A DNA stretch of 64,000 bases, taken from assembly GCF_008973665.1 (NCBI RefSeq), contig NZ_WACP01000001.1:620001-684000 (forward strand), in the 5' to 3' direction. Shown one piece after another: positions 44,647-53,286 of the stretch (position 1 is the stretch's first letter; every line of letters begins with the position of its first letter). Made by a program: the position numbers and the translations under genes. This DNA comes from Paenibacillus tengchongensis. Lineage in GTDB: Bacteria; Bacillota; Bacilli; Paenibacillales; Paenibacillaceae. The notes beneath the pieces are model-generated. The model saw nothing but the letters and a program-made list of their open reading frames with translations, did no database searches and was not told where the DNA came from.

Positions 44647-46988
44647 CCTTTGCGGATCACAATAAAGCAGGTGCTGTCCGGCAAAGGCACCTCAGTACCA
44701 TGCTCATCCATAATTACAATCCGGTCCTTAAGCGCCTCGGTATAGCCATCCTGCAGGTAATGCCGGAACACCTCGATTCGTGCTGTTTCACCGAGCGTGC
44801 TTTGGATGAACTCCTTATACCGGTCCGGTGTGAAGTAGCCGAACTGCTCCTGAACTTCGTGCACGTACGCTTCTTCTCCCCATGTGTAAGTGTAGAGGAA
44901 CTCCATGGCGTCGTTGACAGGCATCAGCACCTCTTGCTCACCGGTCACTTCATACTGTATCCGGCGCCCGGCAAAATCCTCCGCGTAACGCACAAGCCAG
45001 GCGAGCCCGTCTCCTTCAAGCAGCCGTACACGCCGCCGGTCACTCTCCGGCTCGGTCATAATGCCGTCGCGGATGATGATTACGCCGCCTTCCGCCAGCA
45101 CCTCATAGGCGCTCACCAACGCCGCCGCCACGGTCTCGTGATTAAATTTCTTGCCGTTAAACGGCACATAGGAGTACAGCTCATGCAGAATGGAGGAGAA
45201 CACGACCGTATTCACCGAACCCGGGGATACCAGCTCCTTCAGATTCAACGCATCGCCCTGCAGCACCTCCCAGCCCCGGTTCTCCCGGGCCTTCCGCTGC
45301 TGCAGCGCTTCAATGACATTGCTGGAGATGTCGATACCCACTGCCTGAACGCCCGGCAGACGATCTTCGATCAGATCGAGCAGCACTCCGCCGCCCGGGC
45401 CGATGTCCAGCACCTTCGTTCCGTTGATATGCTCTAGAATAACCGCTTTGTAATCGGCGGTCCCATTCATCTGGTTCAAGTACGTCTCTTCGTTATGGAA
45501 GCGGTCGAACGCATCGCGCCGCAGGCCGAACAGGTCGAACAGCATCAGCACCGCCCGTTCGTACAGCGGGGATTTCTCCGCTTCGATGCAGAATTCAATC
45601 AGCTTCTCGGCTGCCGGCGAGAACACGAAATCGAAGAACAGCGTATCCGGCAGCTCCTCCTGCCGCTGCAGCCGGTGCGTCAGATGCGGGTTCTGCGCTG
45701 CCCGCATATTTGTTTGCCTGTGCTGCACACCCGGCGGTTCCTGCGCATCATGCACGCCTTTCCCATGCTGTACAGCCTGCACTCCTTGCGCTCCTTGCAC
45801 ACCCGGCGGTTCCTGCGCCGCCGGCGATCCTTGCGCGCTCTGCACACCCGGCGGTTCCTGCGCTGCCGGCGATCCTTGCGCGCCCCGTCCGCCCTGGCCC
45901 AGCTCCTCCCAGCCCAGCTCCGACAAGTACTTCTCGATGATCCGCTTCTTATAGACATTGATCTTCTTGACGCCCCGGTAGTCGTAATAAATGGAATTCA
46001 TTACTTCCGCGAAGCTGATATGCTTAGGCTCTTCGCCGGAGGCGAGCTCCGCGCCCCCGGCGGCTAGCAGCATCACCTTCAGGAACTGCTCCAGCGAAAA
46101 GGTCTGCAGCGCCGACTCCGCGTACCAGAAGGTAGCGGAGGACAGCGGCGCAAGCTGCGCCGGATCGAAGCCCTCCGCCGCCAGCTGCACCCACGCGGCG
46201 GCGAAGTCCTCGCCCCGCGCCGCCGGGCCGGTGCGCATCCGGCGCAGCCGCTCCTGCAGCGGCACCGACTGGATGCCGCCGCCCGCTGCCGCCGCGATCA
46301 GCCGCTGCGCTTCCGGCTGCACCTGCCGCCACAGCTCGGGCGTGACGGCGGCAATAATGCACTGATTGAGCGCCAGGAGCAGGCGCTCCAGCTCCTCCGG
46401 CGTGAGCAGCCCCTCCGCCGCCAGTGCCGTCAGCGGGCGGTTGACCTCGGGCGGCACCTCCCCGCGGATCTGCTGGCCGATCAGGCCGTGCGTCGCGATC
46501 AGCCGGTGGATAATCCGCTCCCGCCCGGCCAGTTCGGCGGCCGGGTCCCGCTCCTCCGGCCCCTGCCGGACGGAACGGTCTCCATAGGGCAAGCCTTCGC
46601 CGCCAGCAGCCCTGTGCGCCGGTCCCCTTGTCACATGCCGCCGGTACAGCTCCGCCGAGCCGATATTGTGCGCGAAGGTATTAACCCCCTCTTGCTGCCA
46701 GCTCCGGCGCTGCTGTGTACTGCCGCCTTTGGCCGTCTCCGACCAGACGAGCGTCTCCTCAGCCAGCTCCTTAATCCAGTAGGACAGCGGCAGACCATCC
46801 AGCAGCCGCAGGCTCCGTTCCACATAATCGAGCACCGGGTTGTGCGACGCAAGCTCCCGCAGCGACTCCACCCGCTCCAGATTCACCACCGGCTGCTCGG
46901 CTGAAATGATGTACACCAGCCAGGGCGTTGCCTCCCCCGGCGCATCTCCCCGCCGGTACGCTTCTATAGCCTGCAACGATTTCAGCAT
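44643..46988 (-). CDS. Large SAM-dependent methyltransferase with uncharacterised N-terminal region
   Basis: About 781 residues. The N-terminal 370 residues hold conserved-looking blocks (TPWLVYIISAEQPVVNLERV, PLSYWIKELAEETLVWSE, HNIGSAELYRR, HRLIATHGLIGQQIRGEV) that I cannot assign to a known fold. A low-complexity linker near 380-440 repeats QGSPAAQEPPGVQ. The methyltransferase domain follows: KVLDIGPGGGVLLDLIEDR is the SAM-binding glycine loop, VGIDISSNVIEALQQR the next strand, LQGDALNLKEL, and VVFSSILHELYSYVPF. The target molecule is unknown. The ATG at 46988 has GGGAGGCGAGTGT upstream. The gene stands alone, 257 bp from the radical SAM gene. Confidence 0.78.
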   Translation of the reverse strand: MLKSLQAIEAYRRGDAPGEATPWLVYIISAEQPVVNLERVESLRELASHNPVLDYVERSLRLLDGLPLSYWIKELAEETLVWSETAKGGSTQQRRSWQQEGVNTFAHNIGSAELYRRHVTRGPAHRAAGGEGLPYGDRSVRQGPEERDPAAELAGRERIIHRLIATHGLIGQQIRGEVPPEVNRPLTALAAEGLLTPEELERLLLALNQCIIAAVTPELWRQVQPEAQRLIAAAAGGGIQSVPLQERLRRMRTGPAARGEDFAAAWVQLAAEGFDPAQLAPLSSATFWYAESALQTFSLEQFLKVMLLAAGGAELASGEEPKHISFAEVMNSIYYDYRGVKKINVYKKRIIEKYLSELGWEELGQGGRGAQGSPAAQEPPGVQSAQGSPAAQEPPGVQGAQGVQAVQHGKGVHDAQEPPGVQHRQTNMRAAQNPHLTHRLQRQEELPDTLFFDFVFSPAAEKLIEFCIEAEKSPLYERAVLMLFDLFGLRRDAFDRFHNEETYLNQMNGTADYKAVILEHINGTKVLDIGPGGGVLLDLIEDRLPGVQAVGIDISSNVIEALQQRKARENRGWEVLQGDALNLKELVSPGSVNTVVFSSILHELYSYVPFNGKKFNHETVAAALVSAYEVLAEGGVIIIRDGIMTEPESDRRRVRLLEGDGLAWLVRYAEDFAGRRIQYEVTGEQEVLMPVNDAMEFLYTYTWGEEAYVHEVQEQFGYFTPDRYKEFIQSTLGETARIEVFRHYLQDGYTEALKDRIVIMDEHGTEVPLPDSTCFIVIRKG
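45718..45900. repeat. In-frame repeat inside the methyltransferase gene
   Basis: ACCCGGCGGTTCCTGCG recurs at 45730, 45801 and 45847 within longer repeated blocks. It encodes the repeated AQEPPGVQ linker. Reading frame is kept, so the array can change length without breaking the protein. Confidence 0.7.
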
Positions 46989-47245
46989 ACACTCGCCTCC
47001 CGATATCAATCCTGCTGCAATATCTCTGCTGCGGCACCAGTTAGCCGGTACCATTTGCGTTCATCCCATTCTTTTCCCCGGAACCTTATCAATTCTTCTA
47101 CAGATGAAACAAAAAGCAAGCTCCCAAGGATGCTTGCTCTCTCTACATTTTCGGTGAATAACGGCGCTATTCAAGCAGTGACCCGGTGATGGTCAAACGG
47201 CCGTCCACTGACCACACTCCGCCCTGCCCAACCGGGCTCCACGCT

Positions 47246-48121
47246 TCATGTGCCGAACCGCTGGCGGTACCCGCATTTGCGGCACAGCTCTTCTACGGCT
47301 TCCCGGCGGGAGAAGCCGTAGACCATAGCGTTGGCCCGCTCGCCCTCCACGATCTGCGAGAACGGCGTCTCGTGCAGATTGCCGAGGCGGATGACCCCCT
47401 CGCCGTCCAGGCAGCACGGCACGACCGTGCCGTCCACCAGCACTGCCGCCTGGCTGCGCAGCGCGTGGCAAAAGCCCTTGCCGTCATCCTCCGGCTCGCT
47501 CAGCGCAGGCCATTTGAATTCATGGTCCTGGTTAAGGTATATCTTGGGGGCGATGCGCACCCCGCTGCCGGGCACGACCTTCTCCTCGATCCGGTAGTCC
47601 AGCCCGAAGGCCTCCTCCAGCACCGCCAGCGTCTCCCGGTTGCGCTGCCGCTCCAGGTTGGTCATGTTGTCCTGCGTCAGATTCCACAGCCGGAAGGAGA
47701 TCAGCACGCCCTGCGCAGCAGCCTCCTTGGCAAAAGCGATAATCTCCCGCAGGTATCCCTCCCGGTTCTCCGAGCCCTCATGCCCGTCGAAGCTGTGCAG
47801 CGAGAAATTCATCTGCCGCAGTGCGGGCTTGCCGAGAATCTTCGGCCCGGCCTTATGAATCAGCGTTCCGTTCGTCGTAATGTTCACCTTAAGACCCTTG
47901 GCGTGGGCGATATCCAGCAGCTCCGCGACCCGCGGATGCAGCAGGGGCTCACCCTTCACATGCAGATAGATATGATCGGTATGCGGCTTGACCTGATCCA
48001 TAATACCGCTGAACGTCTCCGGCTTCATGAAATTCTTGGTGCGCTCCGTCGGCGGACAAAAGCTGCAGGCGAGGTTGCAGACGCTTGTGATCTCAATGTA
48101 GACTTTTTTAAATGTGCGCAA
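47246..48121 (-). CDS. Radical SAM/SPASM-type protein
   Basis: A 291-residue radical SAM enzyme. The 4Fe-4S motif CNLACSFC gives C15, C19 and C22. Other blocks fit the fold: HIYLHVKGEPLLHPRVAEL, KVNITTNGTL, QMNFSLHSFDG. The C-terminal part has a SPASM-like cysteine set (GFCHALRSQAAVLVDGTVVPCC and LCRKCGYRQRFG) that may bind a second cluster. The substrate is unknown; no precursor-peptide gene was seen beside it, so a peptide-maturase role is not supported. The TTG at 48121 is the likely start, with GGAGG about 9 bases upstream. The oxidoreductase gene upstream ends 23 bp away, so both are probably co-transcribed. Confidence 0.85.
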   Translation of the reverse strand: MRTFKKVYIEITSVCNLACSFCPPTERTKNFMKPETFSGIMDQVKPHTDHIYLHVKGEPLLHPRVAELLDIAHAKGLKVNITTNGTLIHKAGPKILGKPALRQMNFSLHSFDGHEGSENREGYLREIIAFAKEAAAQGVLISFRLWNLTQDNMTNLERQRNRETLAVLEEAFGLDYRIEEKVVPGSGVRIAPKIYLNQDHEFKWPALSEPEDDGKGFCHALRSQAAVLVDGTVVPCCLDGEGVIRLGNLHETPFSQIVEGERANAMVYGFSRREAVEELCRKCGYRQRFGT

Positions 48122-48144
48122 GTTCCGCTTCCTCCCCCTTCTTC

Positions 48145-49131
48145 CTACAAATCCGCCGGATAACGCAGCCCGATCTGCGCCCGCGCTTCCTCCATCACTT
48201 CGGCCACCGCCAGCGAATTGGCATGGCTGTTGACCCTGCTCTCCCGCTCCCCGTTCTTCAGCAGAGTGATAAACTCCTTCGTCTCATAATACATCGACTC
48301 GTACACCTGCGGCAGGGTCAGCTCTTCAACCGCACCGTCGCGGTAATGAATCTTCACCTGATACGGCTGGTTGATCTTGTCGATCACCATCGTGGCGTTC
48401 TCGCCCTGAATTTCCGCCGGCAGATAGGAATCCGTAATCTTCGAGTACATCACGACGGCATCCATCTCCGGATATTTCATCACAATGCTGCCTTCGCCGT
48501 CCACGCCGGATGCAAGCATCACGCCTGTCGCTTTAACGGTATCGGGCTTGCCGAACAGCACGACCATCGGATACAGACAATATATGCCGAGGTCCATCAG
48601 CGAGCCATTGGAGAATTCCGGATTGAACGCGTTCAGCACCGTGCCCTGCCGGTAAGCGTCGTACCGCGAAGAATATTGACAATAGCCGGCAAAATACCGC
48701 CGTACCTGGCCCAGCTTGTACAGATTATCGCGGATCACGTCAAAATTGGGCGCAAATGTTGATTTCATCGCCTCCATCAGCAGCACCCCGCTCTGCTCCG
48801 CCGCTGCAATCATCGACTTCAGCTCCCGGCTGTTGGAAGCCGCCGGCTTCTCCACGAGCACGTGCTTACCATGGTTCATACAGACAATCGCCTGCTCGGC
48901 ATGCATGGAATTCGGGCTGGCTATGTATACTGCATCGACATCTTCACTGGCAGCCATCGTTTCCAGATCGGTATAAATAGCGGCACCTGCATACTTGGCG
49001 GCGAAAGCCCGGCCCTTCTCCTCCGTACGCGAGTACACCGCCGTCAGAATAAACTCCTCATTCTCCAATCCCGCCTGAATAAAGCGGTCCGTAATCCAGT
49101 TAGTGCCTACAACCCCGAATCGAATGGTCAT
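48145..49131 (-). CDS. Gfo/Idh/MocA-family oxidoreductase
   Basis: A second NAD(P)-dependent oxidoreductase, about 328 residues and only distantly similar to the one at 5515-6516. Rossmann loop MTIRFGVVGTNWITDRF, VDAVYIASPNSMHAEQAI and the motif LVEKPAASNSRELK with the conserved lysine. The C-terminal half has GSLMDLGIYCLYPMVVLFG, the substrate-domain signature. A ribosome site GGACGGGAT precedes the ATG at 49131; a TTG at 49137 is an alternative. It shares a transcript with the radical SAM gene, so the two may act on one sugar or cofactor-like compound, but nothing in the sequence names it. Confidence 0.86.
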   Translation of the reverse strand: MTIRFGVVGTNWITDRFIQAGLENEEFILTAVYSRTEEKGRAFAAKYAGAAIYTDLETMAASEDVDAVYIASPNSMHAEQAIVCMNHGKHVLVEKPAASNSRELKSMIAAAEQSGVLLMEAMKSTFAPNFDVIRDNLYKLGQVRRYFAGYCQYSSRYDAYRQGTVLNAFNPEFSNGSLMDLGIYCLYPMVVLFGKPDTVKATGVMLASGVDGEGSIVMKYPEMDAVVMYSKITDSYLPAEIQGENATMVIDKINQPYQVKIHYRDGAVEELTLPQVYESMYYETKEFITLLKNGERESRVNSHANSLAVAEVMEEARAQIGLRYPADL

Positions 49132-49284
49132 GTACAATCCCGTCCTTTTCTCGTCTCTGGCTAATATCTAAAAGCTATTTTCTCATTCCATGGCAGCTAT
49201 GTCTACTTTTCGAAAGCAATTTGCCGACAAATTCCGCAATTTCATTTTGTGAAAAAAAGTGCAAATCATTCGTCCCGCCGCCTT

Positions 49285-49337
49285 AAAGCAAAGACGCCCC
49301 GTCCTCTTCCTGGTACGGAAGGAAACCGGGGCGCCTG
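49285..49337 (-). terminator. Rho-independent terminator after threonine synthase
   Basis: On the minus strand AGGCGCCCCG pairs with CGGGGCGTCT and runs into TTTGCTTT. It begins 30 bases past the stop at 49367. Confidence 0.75.
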
Positions 49338-49366
49338 GAGGCGGAACTGTTATTTTTTACATCACA

Positions 49367-50752
49367 TTATCCAAAGAATGCCTCAAGCTCGCCGACAATT
49401 TGCTCCAAATGATTCTCCACCACCGTCATATGCTGTGGCAAGGAGAACAGCCGGGAGATCGGCTCAGGAAATTCCTGCTTAATGCCGGTCAGGGCAATCG
49501 CTTCATCGAATTTGGCCGGATGTGCGGTAGCGAACGTTACCGTTATTTCTTCCGGACCGCTGCAGGCCTCGTAAGCCGCAATGCCGCAGGCGGTGTGCGG
49601 ATCGAGCAGATACCCGTAATCCTGCTCATACTTGCCGATAATGTCGAGGCACTGCTGATTCTTGACGCCAAGCGCACCAAAGTCCTGCTGCACCCGCTCC
49701 AGCAACCCGCCCTCCACGGTAATCTTGCCGTCCGTCTTCAGCAGCGACATATAGGCCGACAGCTTCACGGAATCTTCATCAAGCAGATAATACAGATAGC
49801 GCTCGAAGTTGCTGGCTACCTGGATATCCATCGATGGGCTGTGGGTGCCGACAAAGCTGCCCGGTTTATATTCGCCTGTAAGCACGAAGCGCTCCAGGAT
49901 GTTGTTCTCATTGGTGGCGATGATCAGCTTGCCGATGGGCAGGCCCATCCGCTGCGCGAGGTAGCCGGAGAAAATATTGCCGAAATTCCCCGAAGGCACA
50001 CTGATATTGACCTTCCCGGTGCCCGCCGGCAGCTGCAGGTAAGCATGGAAATAATAGACTGTCTGCGCCAGAATGCGCACGAAATTGATCGAGTTGATTG
50101 CCCGCAGATGATAGCGGCCCTTGAAGTCCAGATCCGCGAACAGCTCCTTGATCGCCTGCTGGCAATCGTCGAAGGTTCCGTTAACGGACAGATTGAGCAC
50201 ATTGGCGTCATCCACCGTCGTCATCTGCAGCTCCTGCACCTTGCTGACCTTCCCGTGCGGATGCAGAATACAGATCTTGATGCCCTCTTTGCCGCGCACG
50301 CCGGCAATCGCCGCTGCACCGGTATCTCCGGATGTGGCCCCGAGAATATGGATGATCTCGCCGCGCACCTTGGCAATGTAGGAATACAGCTCGCCCATAA
50401 ACTGCAGGGCCACATCCTTAAACGCAAAGGTCGGGCCATGGAACAGCTCCAGCACGTAGAGCGAATCGTTCACCTTATGCAGCGGCGCAACTTCCGGCGC
50501 ACGGAAATTGGCGTAGCTGGTGTTGACCATTTTTTTCAGATCTTCGTAGGGAATTTCATCGTTGGTATAATAGGAGAAAATCTCCAGAAACAGCTCCTGG
50601 AAGCTGAGCCCTCTCCACTCCGCCAGCGTCTCCGCCGAAATCTGCGGAATCTGCACCGGCACCATCAGCCCGCCGTCATTGGCCAGACCCATCAGTACCG
50701 TATCGATAAATCCCCGCGCTTCCACATTGCCTCTAGTGCTTATATATTCCAT
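49367..50752 (-). CDS. thrC: Threonine synthase, long (ThrC type 2) form
   Basis: Converts O-phosphohomoserine to threonine with pyridoxal phosphate, the last step of threonine synthesis. The 461 residues and the start MEYISTRGNVEARGFIDTVL fit the longer class of threonine synthases, distinct from the short Bacillus type. The PLP lysine lies in LELFHGPTFAFKDVAL near residue 112. LGATSGDTGAAAIAG is the phosphate-binding loop, and NSINFVRILAQTVYYF and VPSGNFGNIFSGYLA are later conserved blocks. The ATG at 50752 has AGGAGG upstream; the longer reading frame to 50800 is not needed. No other threonine-pathway gene is nearby. A tandem repeat lies in the 590-bp region upstream. Confidence 0.92.
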   Translation of the reverse strand: MEYISTRGNVEARGFIDTVLMGLANDGGLMVPVQIPQISAETLAEWRGLSFQELFLEIFSYYTNDEIPYEDLKKMVNTSYANFRAPEVAPLHKVNDSLYVLELFHGPTFAFKDVALQFMGELYSYIAKVRGEIIHILGATSGDTGAAAIAGVRGKEGIKICILHPHGKVSKVQELQMTTVDDANVLNLSVNGTFDDCQQAIKELFADLDFKGRYHLRAINSINFVRILAQTVYYFHAYLQLPAGTGKVNISVPSGNFGNIFSGYLAQRMGLPIGKLIIATNENNILERFVLTGEYKPGSFVGTHSPSMDIQVASNFERYLYYLLDEDSVKLSAYMSLLKTDGKITVEGGLLERVQQDFGALGVKNQQCLDIIGKYEQDYGYLLDPHTACGIAAYEACSGPEEITVTFATAHPAKFDEAIALTGIKQEFPEPISRLFSLPQHMTVVENHLEQIVGELEAFFG

Positions 50753-50991
50753 ACCCTTCTCATCCTCCTGGCCCCTCTTGTATAACCTATATAGTAACAC
50801 GTTTAAGCGTTAAAGTACGATACTTCCGTGTCAACTTTTGCAGAATTATCGGCGGTACGGCTGCCTCTCGTTGTTGTGTGATTCCCGGTACCAGTTGCTT
50901 CCGCCTCGCCGCTGTTTCAATGTTGCCCGGATCTGTTCTGTTCTGTTCGGCACGTTCCAGCCTTCATGCTTCCAGGTCCGTTGCCTGCTCA

Positions 50992-51324
50992 CATCCTTGC
51001 TGCTTGTGGACACGCATCCTCCTGCTTGTGGTACGCATCCTCCTGCTTGGGGACACGCATCCTCCTGCTTGGGGACACGCATCCTCCTGCTTGGGGACAC
51101 GCATCCTCCTGCTTGTGGCACGCATCCTCCTGCTTGGGGACACGCATCCTCCTGCTTGTGGTACGCATCCTCCTGCTTGTGGTACGCATCCTCCTGCTTG
51201 GGGACACGCATCCTCCTGCTTGTGGTACGCATCCTCCTGCTTGGGGCACGCATCCTCCTGCTTGGGGACACGCATCCTCCTGCTTGTGGTACGCATCCTC
51301 CTGCTTGGGGACACGCATCCTCCC
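50992..51324. repeat. Tandem array of 21/22-bp units between CYTH and thrC
   Basis: Fourteen consecutive units run from 51015 to 51315, with a diverged unit before (50992) and a partial one after. Seven are 21 bp (CATCCTCCTGCTTGTGG then TACG, CACG or a GGGG-CACG variant) and seven are 22 bp (CATCCTCCTGCTTGGGG then ACACG). On the minus strand each unit contains AGGAGGATG, a ribosome-site-like string. No stop codons occur in several frames, which creates long spurious reading frames. It starts 240 bp upstream of thrC and ends 17 bp after the CYTH stop. Confidence 0.92.
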
Positions 51325-51340
51325 TTCTTGCCGCTTACGC

Positions 51341-51835
51341 TTACTTCTTCTGCAGCTCTCTCCACACCGTCTTGTTGCTGTACTGCCGCTCCTCGCTGAT
51401 ATCCTTGCCGAACCACTCCGGCGCCTGGAAGCTCTCCGCTTCCTCCAGCGAATCGAATTCCACTTCAAGCACGGACAGCTCCAGTTGAGTGTAAATATCG
51501 ATCTCCACGGTGATGCCGTTCCAGACTCCGGTTACCCGTGTTTTGACCAGAGGTATGGCTTTGGCTATCTCGATCACCTGGTTGTAAATCCCTGCCGAAA
51601 TGCCATATTCGATCTCCTGGCGGCTGATCCCTTTGCCATCCTTGAAGGTATGCGTATACGTTACTTCACCGCTGTCCAGGTCAGTAACCTTGCGGACCCG
51701 CAGCTCCTGCCCGTCCTCAATGGCCAGATACGTCTGGTCGATGCTGTGCCGAGTGAGTACCTTCAGCTCTCCTGCATCAATCAACGCCTCCGGATACTCC
51801 GGCAACAAAAATTTAAGTTCGATCTCCATGCCCAT
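51341..51835 (-). CDS. CYTH-domain protein
   Basis: A 164-residue CYTH (CyaB/thiamine triphosphatase) family protein, a tunnel-fold enzyme that acts on triphosphates. The hallmark ExExK is present as MEIELKFLL with E4, E6 and K8. Further acidic and basic strands fit: LRVRKVTDLDSG, YTHTFKDGKGISRQEIEYGI, VEIDIYTQLELSVLEVEFDS. The length is typical of small bacterial triphosphatases. The substrate is not known; inorganic triphosphate or thiamine triphosphate are possible. GAGGAGAG precedes the ATG at 51835. The gene is enclosed by two unrelated tandem arrays, one on each side. Confidence 0.86.
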   Translation of the reverse strand: MGMEIELKFLLPEYPEALIDAGELKVLTRHSIDQTYLAIEDGQELRVRKVTDLDSGEVTYTHTFKDGKGISRQEIEYGISAGIYNQVIEIAKAIPLVKTRVTGVWNGITVEIDIYTQLELSVLEVEFDSLEEAESFQAPEWFGKDISEERQYSNKTVWRELQKK

Positions 51836-51913
51836 GCTGCATCTCTCCTCTGTAGGCTACCGCTTGTGTTACATATTAATAATCATCATAGGGGCGGGCG
51901 TTACTCAAGTCAA

Positions 51914-53286
51914 TGTATTCGATTTTTCGAATACATTGGACCCGGTTACCCTCTACGTAGCACATTGTATTCGATTTTTCGCATACATTTGGCCCGTTCA
52001 CCCTCCACGCGGCACATTGTATTCGATTTTTCGAATACATTTGGCCCGTTCACCCTCCACGCAGCACATTGTATTCGATTTTTCGAATACATTTGGCCCG
52101 TCTGCCCCCAGCGCGGCACATTGTATTCGATTTTTTGCATACATTTGGCCCGTTCACCCTCCACGCGGCACATTGTATTCGATTTTTCGAATACATTTGG
52201 CCCGTTCACCCTCCACGCAGCACAATGTATTCGATTTTTCGCATACATTGGACCCGGTTACCCTCTACGCGGCACATTGTATTCGATTTTTCGCATACAT
52301 TTGGCCCGTTCACCCTCCACGCAGCACATTGTATTCGATTTTTCGAATACATTGGGCCCGTCTGCCCCCTGCGCGGCACATTGTATTCGATTTTTCGAAT
52401 ACATTGGGCCCGTCTGCCCCCTGCGCAGCACAATGTATTCGATTTTTCGAATACATTGGGCCCGTCTGCCCCCTGCGCAGCACATTGTATTCGATTTTTC
52501 GAATACATTTGGCCCGTTCACCCTCCACGCAGCACATTGTATTCGATTTTTCGAATACATTGGGCCCGTCTGCCCCCTGCGCAGCACATTGTATTCGATT
52601 TTTCGAATACATTGGGCCCGTTCACCCTCCACGCAGCACATTGTATTCGATTTTTCGCATACATTGGGCCCGTTCACCCTCTACGCAGCACATTGTATTC
52701 GATTTTTCGAATACATTTGGCCCGTCTGCCCCCTGCGCGGCACATTGTATTCGATTTTTCGCATACATTGGACCCGTCTGCCCCCTGCGCGGCACAATGT
52801 ATTCGATTTTTCGAATACATTGGACCCATCTGCCCCCTGCGCGGCACATTGTATTCGATTTTTCGCATACATTGGACCCGGTTACCCTCTACACAGCACA
52901 TTGTATTAGATTTTTAGAATACATTGGGCCCGTCTGCCCCCTGCGCGGCACATTGTATTCGATTTTTCGAATATATTTGGCCCGTTCACCCTCCACGCGG
53001 CACATTGTATTCGATTTTTCGAATACATTGGACCCGGTTACCCTCTGCGCGGCACATTGTATTCGATTTTTCGAATACATTGGGCCCGTCTGCCCCCTGC
53101 GCGGCACATTGTATTCGATTTTTCGCATACATTGGACCCGTCTGCCCCCTGCGCGGCACATTGTATTCGATTTTTCGAATACATTGGACCCGGTTACCCT
53201 CTGCGCAGCACATTGTATTCGATTTTCAGCATACATTGGGCCTGGTCAGTCTCCAGCCTCCAACATGTATTCATTTCGCATTACTC
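51914..53286. repeat. 52-bp tandem array, 26 units, each with a 22-bp palindrome
   Basis: TGTATTCGA-TTTT-TCGAATACA recurs with starts exactly 52 bp apart from 51914 through 53214, and a decayed 27th start at 53266. About 15 units have perfect 9-bp arms; most of the rest have a right arm TCGCATACA. The 30-bp spacers fall into three types: GGACCCGGTTACCCTCTAC (5 units), GGCCCGTTCACCCTCCAC (9) and GGCCCGTCTGCCCCCTGC (11), in mixed order; the last unit is degenerate. The register is unbroken over 1.35 kb. It ends 1 base before the nuclease-like gene's stop codon region and 79 bp from the CYTH start. The spacers repeat, so it is not a CRISPR array. Confidence 0.95.

Noticed and set aside
47246..48121. 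Radical SAM enzyme as part of a ribosomally made peptide (RiPP) cluster.
   Set aside because: No short precursor peptide with a ribosome site, protease or exporter was found beside it; the neighbour is a sugar-type oxidoreductase.
50838..51488. Reading frames of 140-216 codons through the 21/22-bp array.
   Set aside because: They arise only because the unit lacks stops; mixed unit lengths change frame repeatedly, which a coding repeat would not tolerate.
51914..53286. CRISPR array.
   Set aside because: The spacers are not unique but fall into three recurring types, the period is exactly constant, and no cas gene is present.
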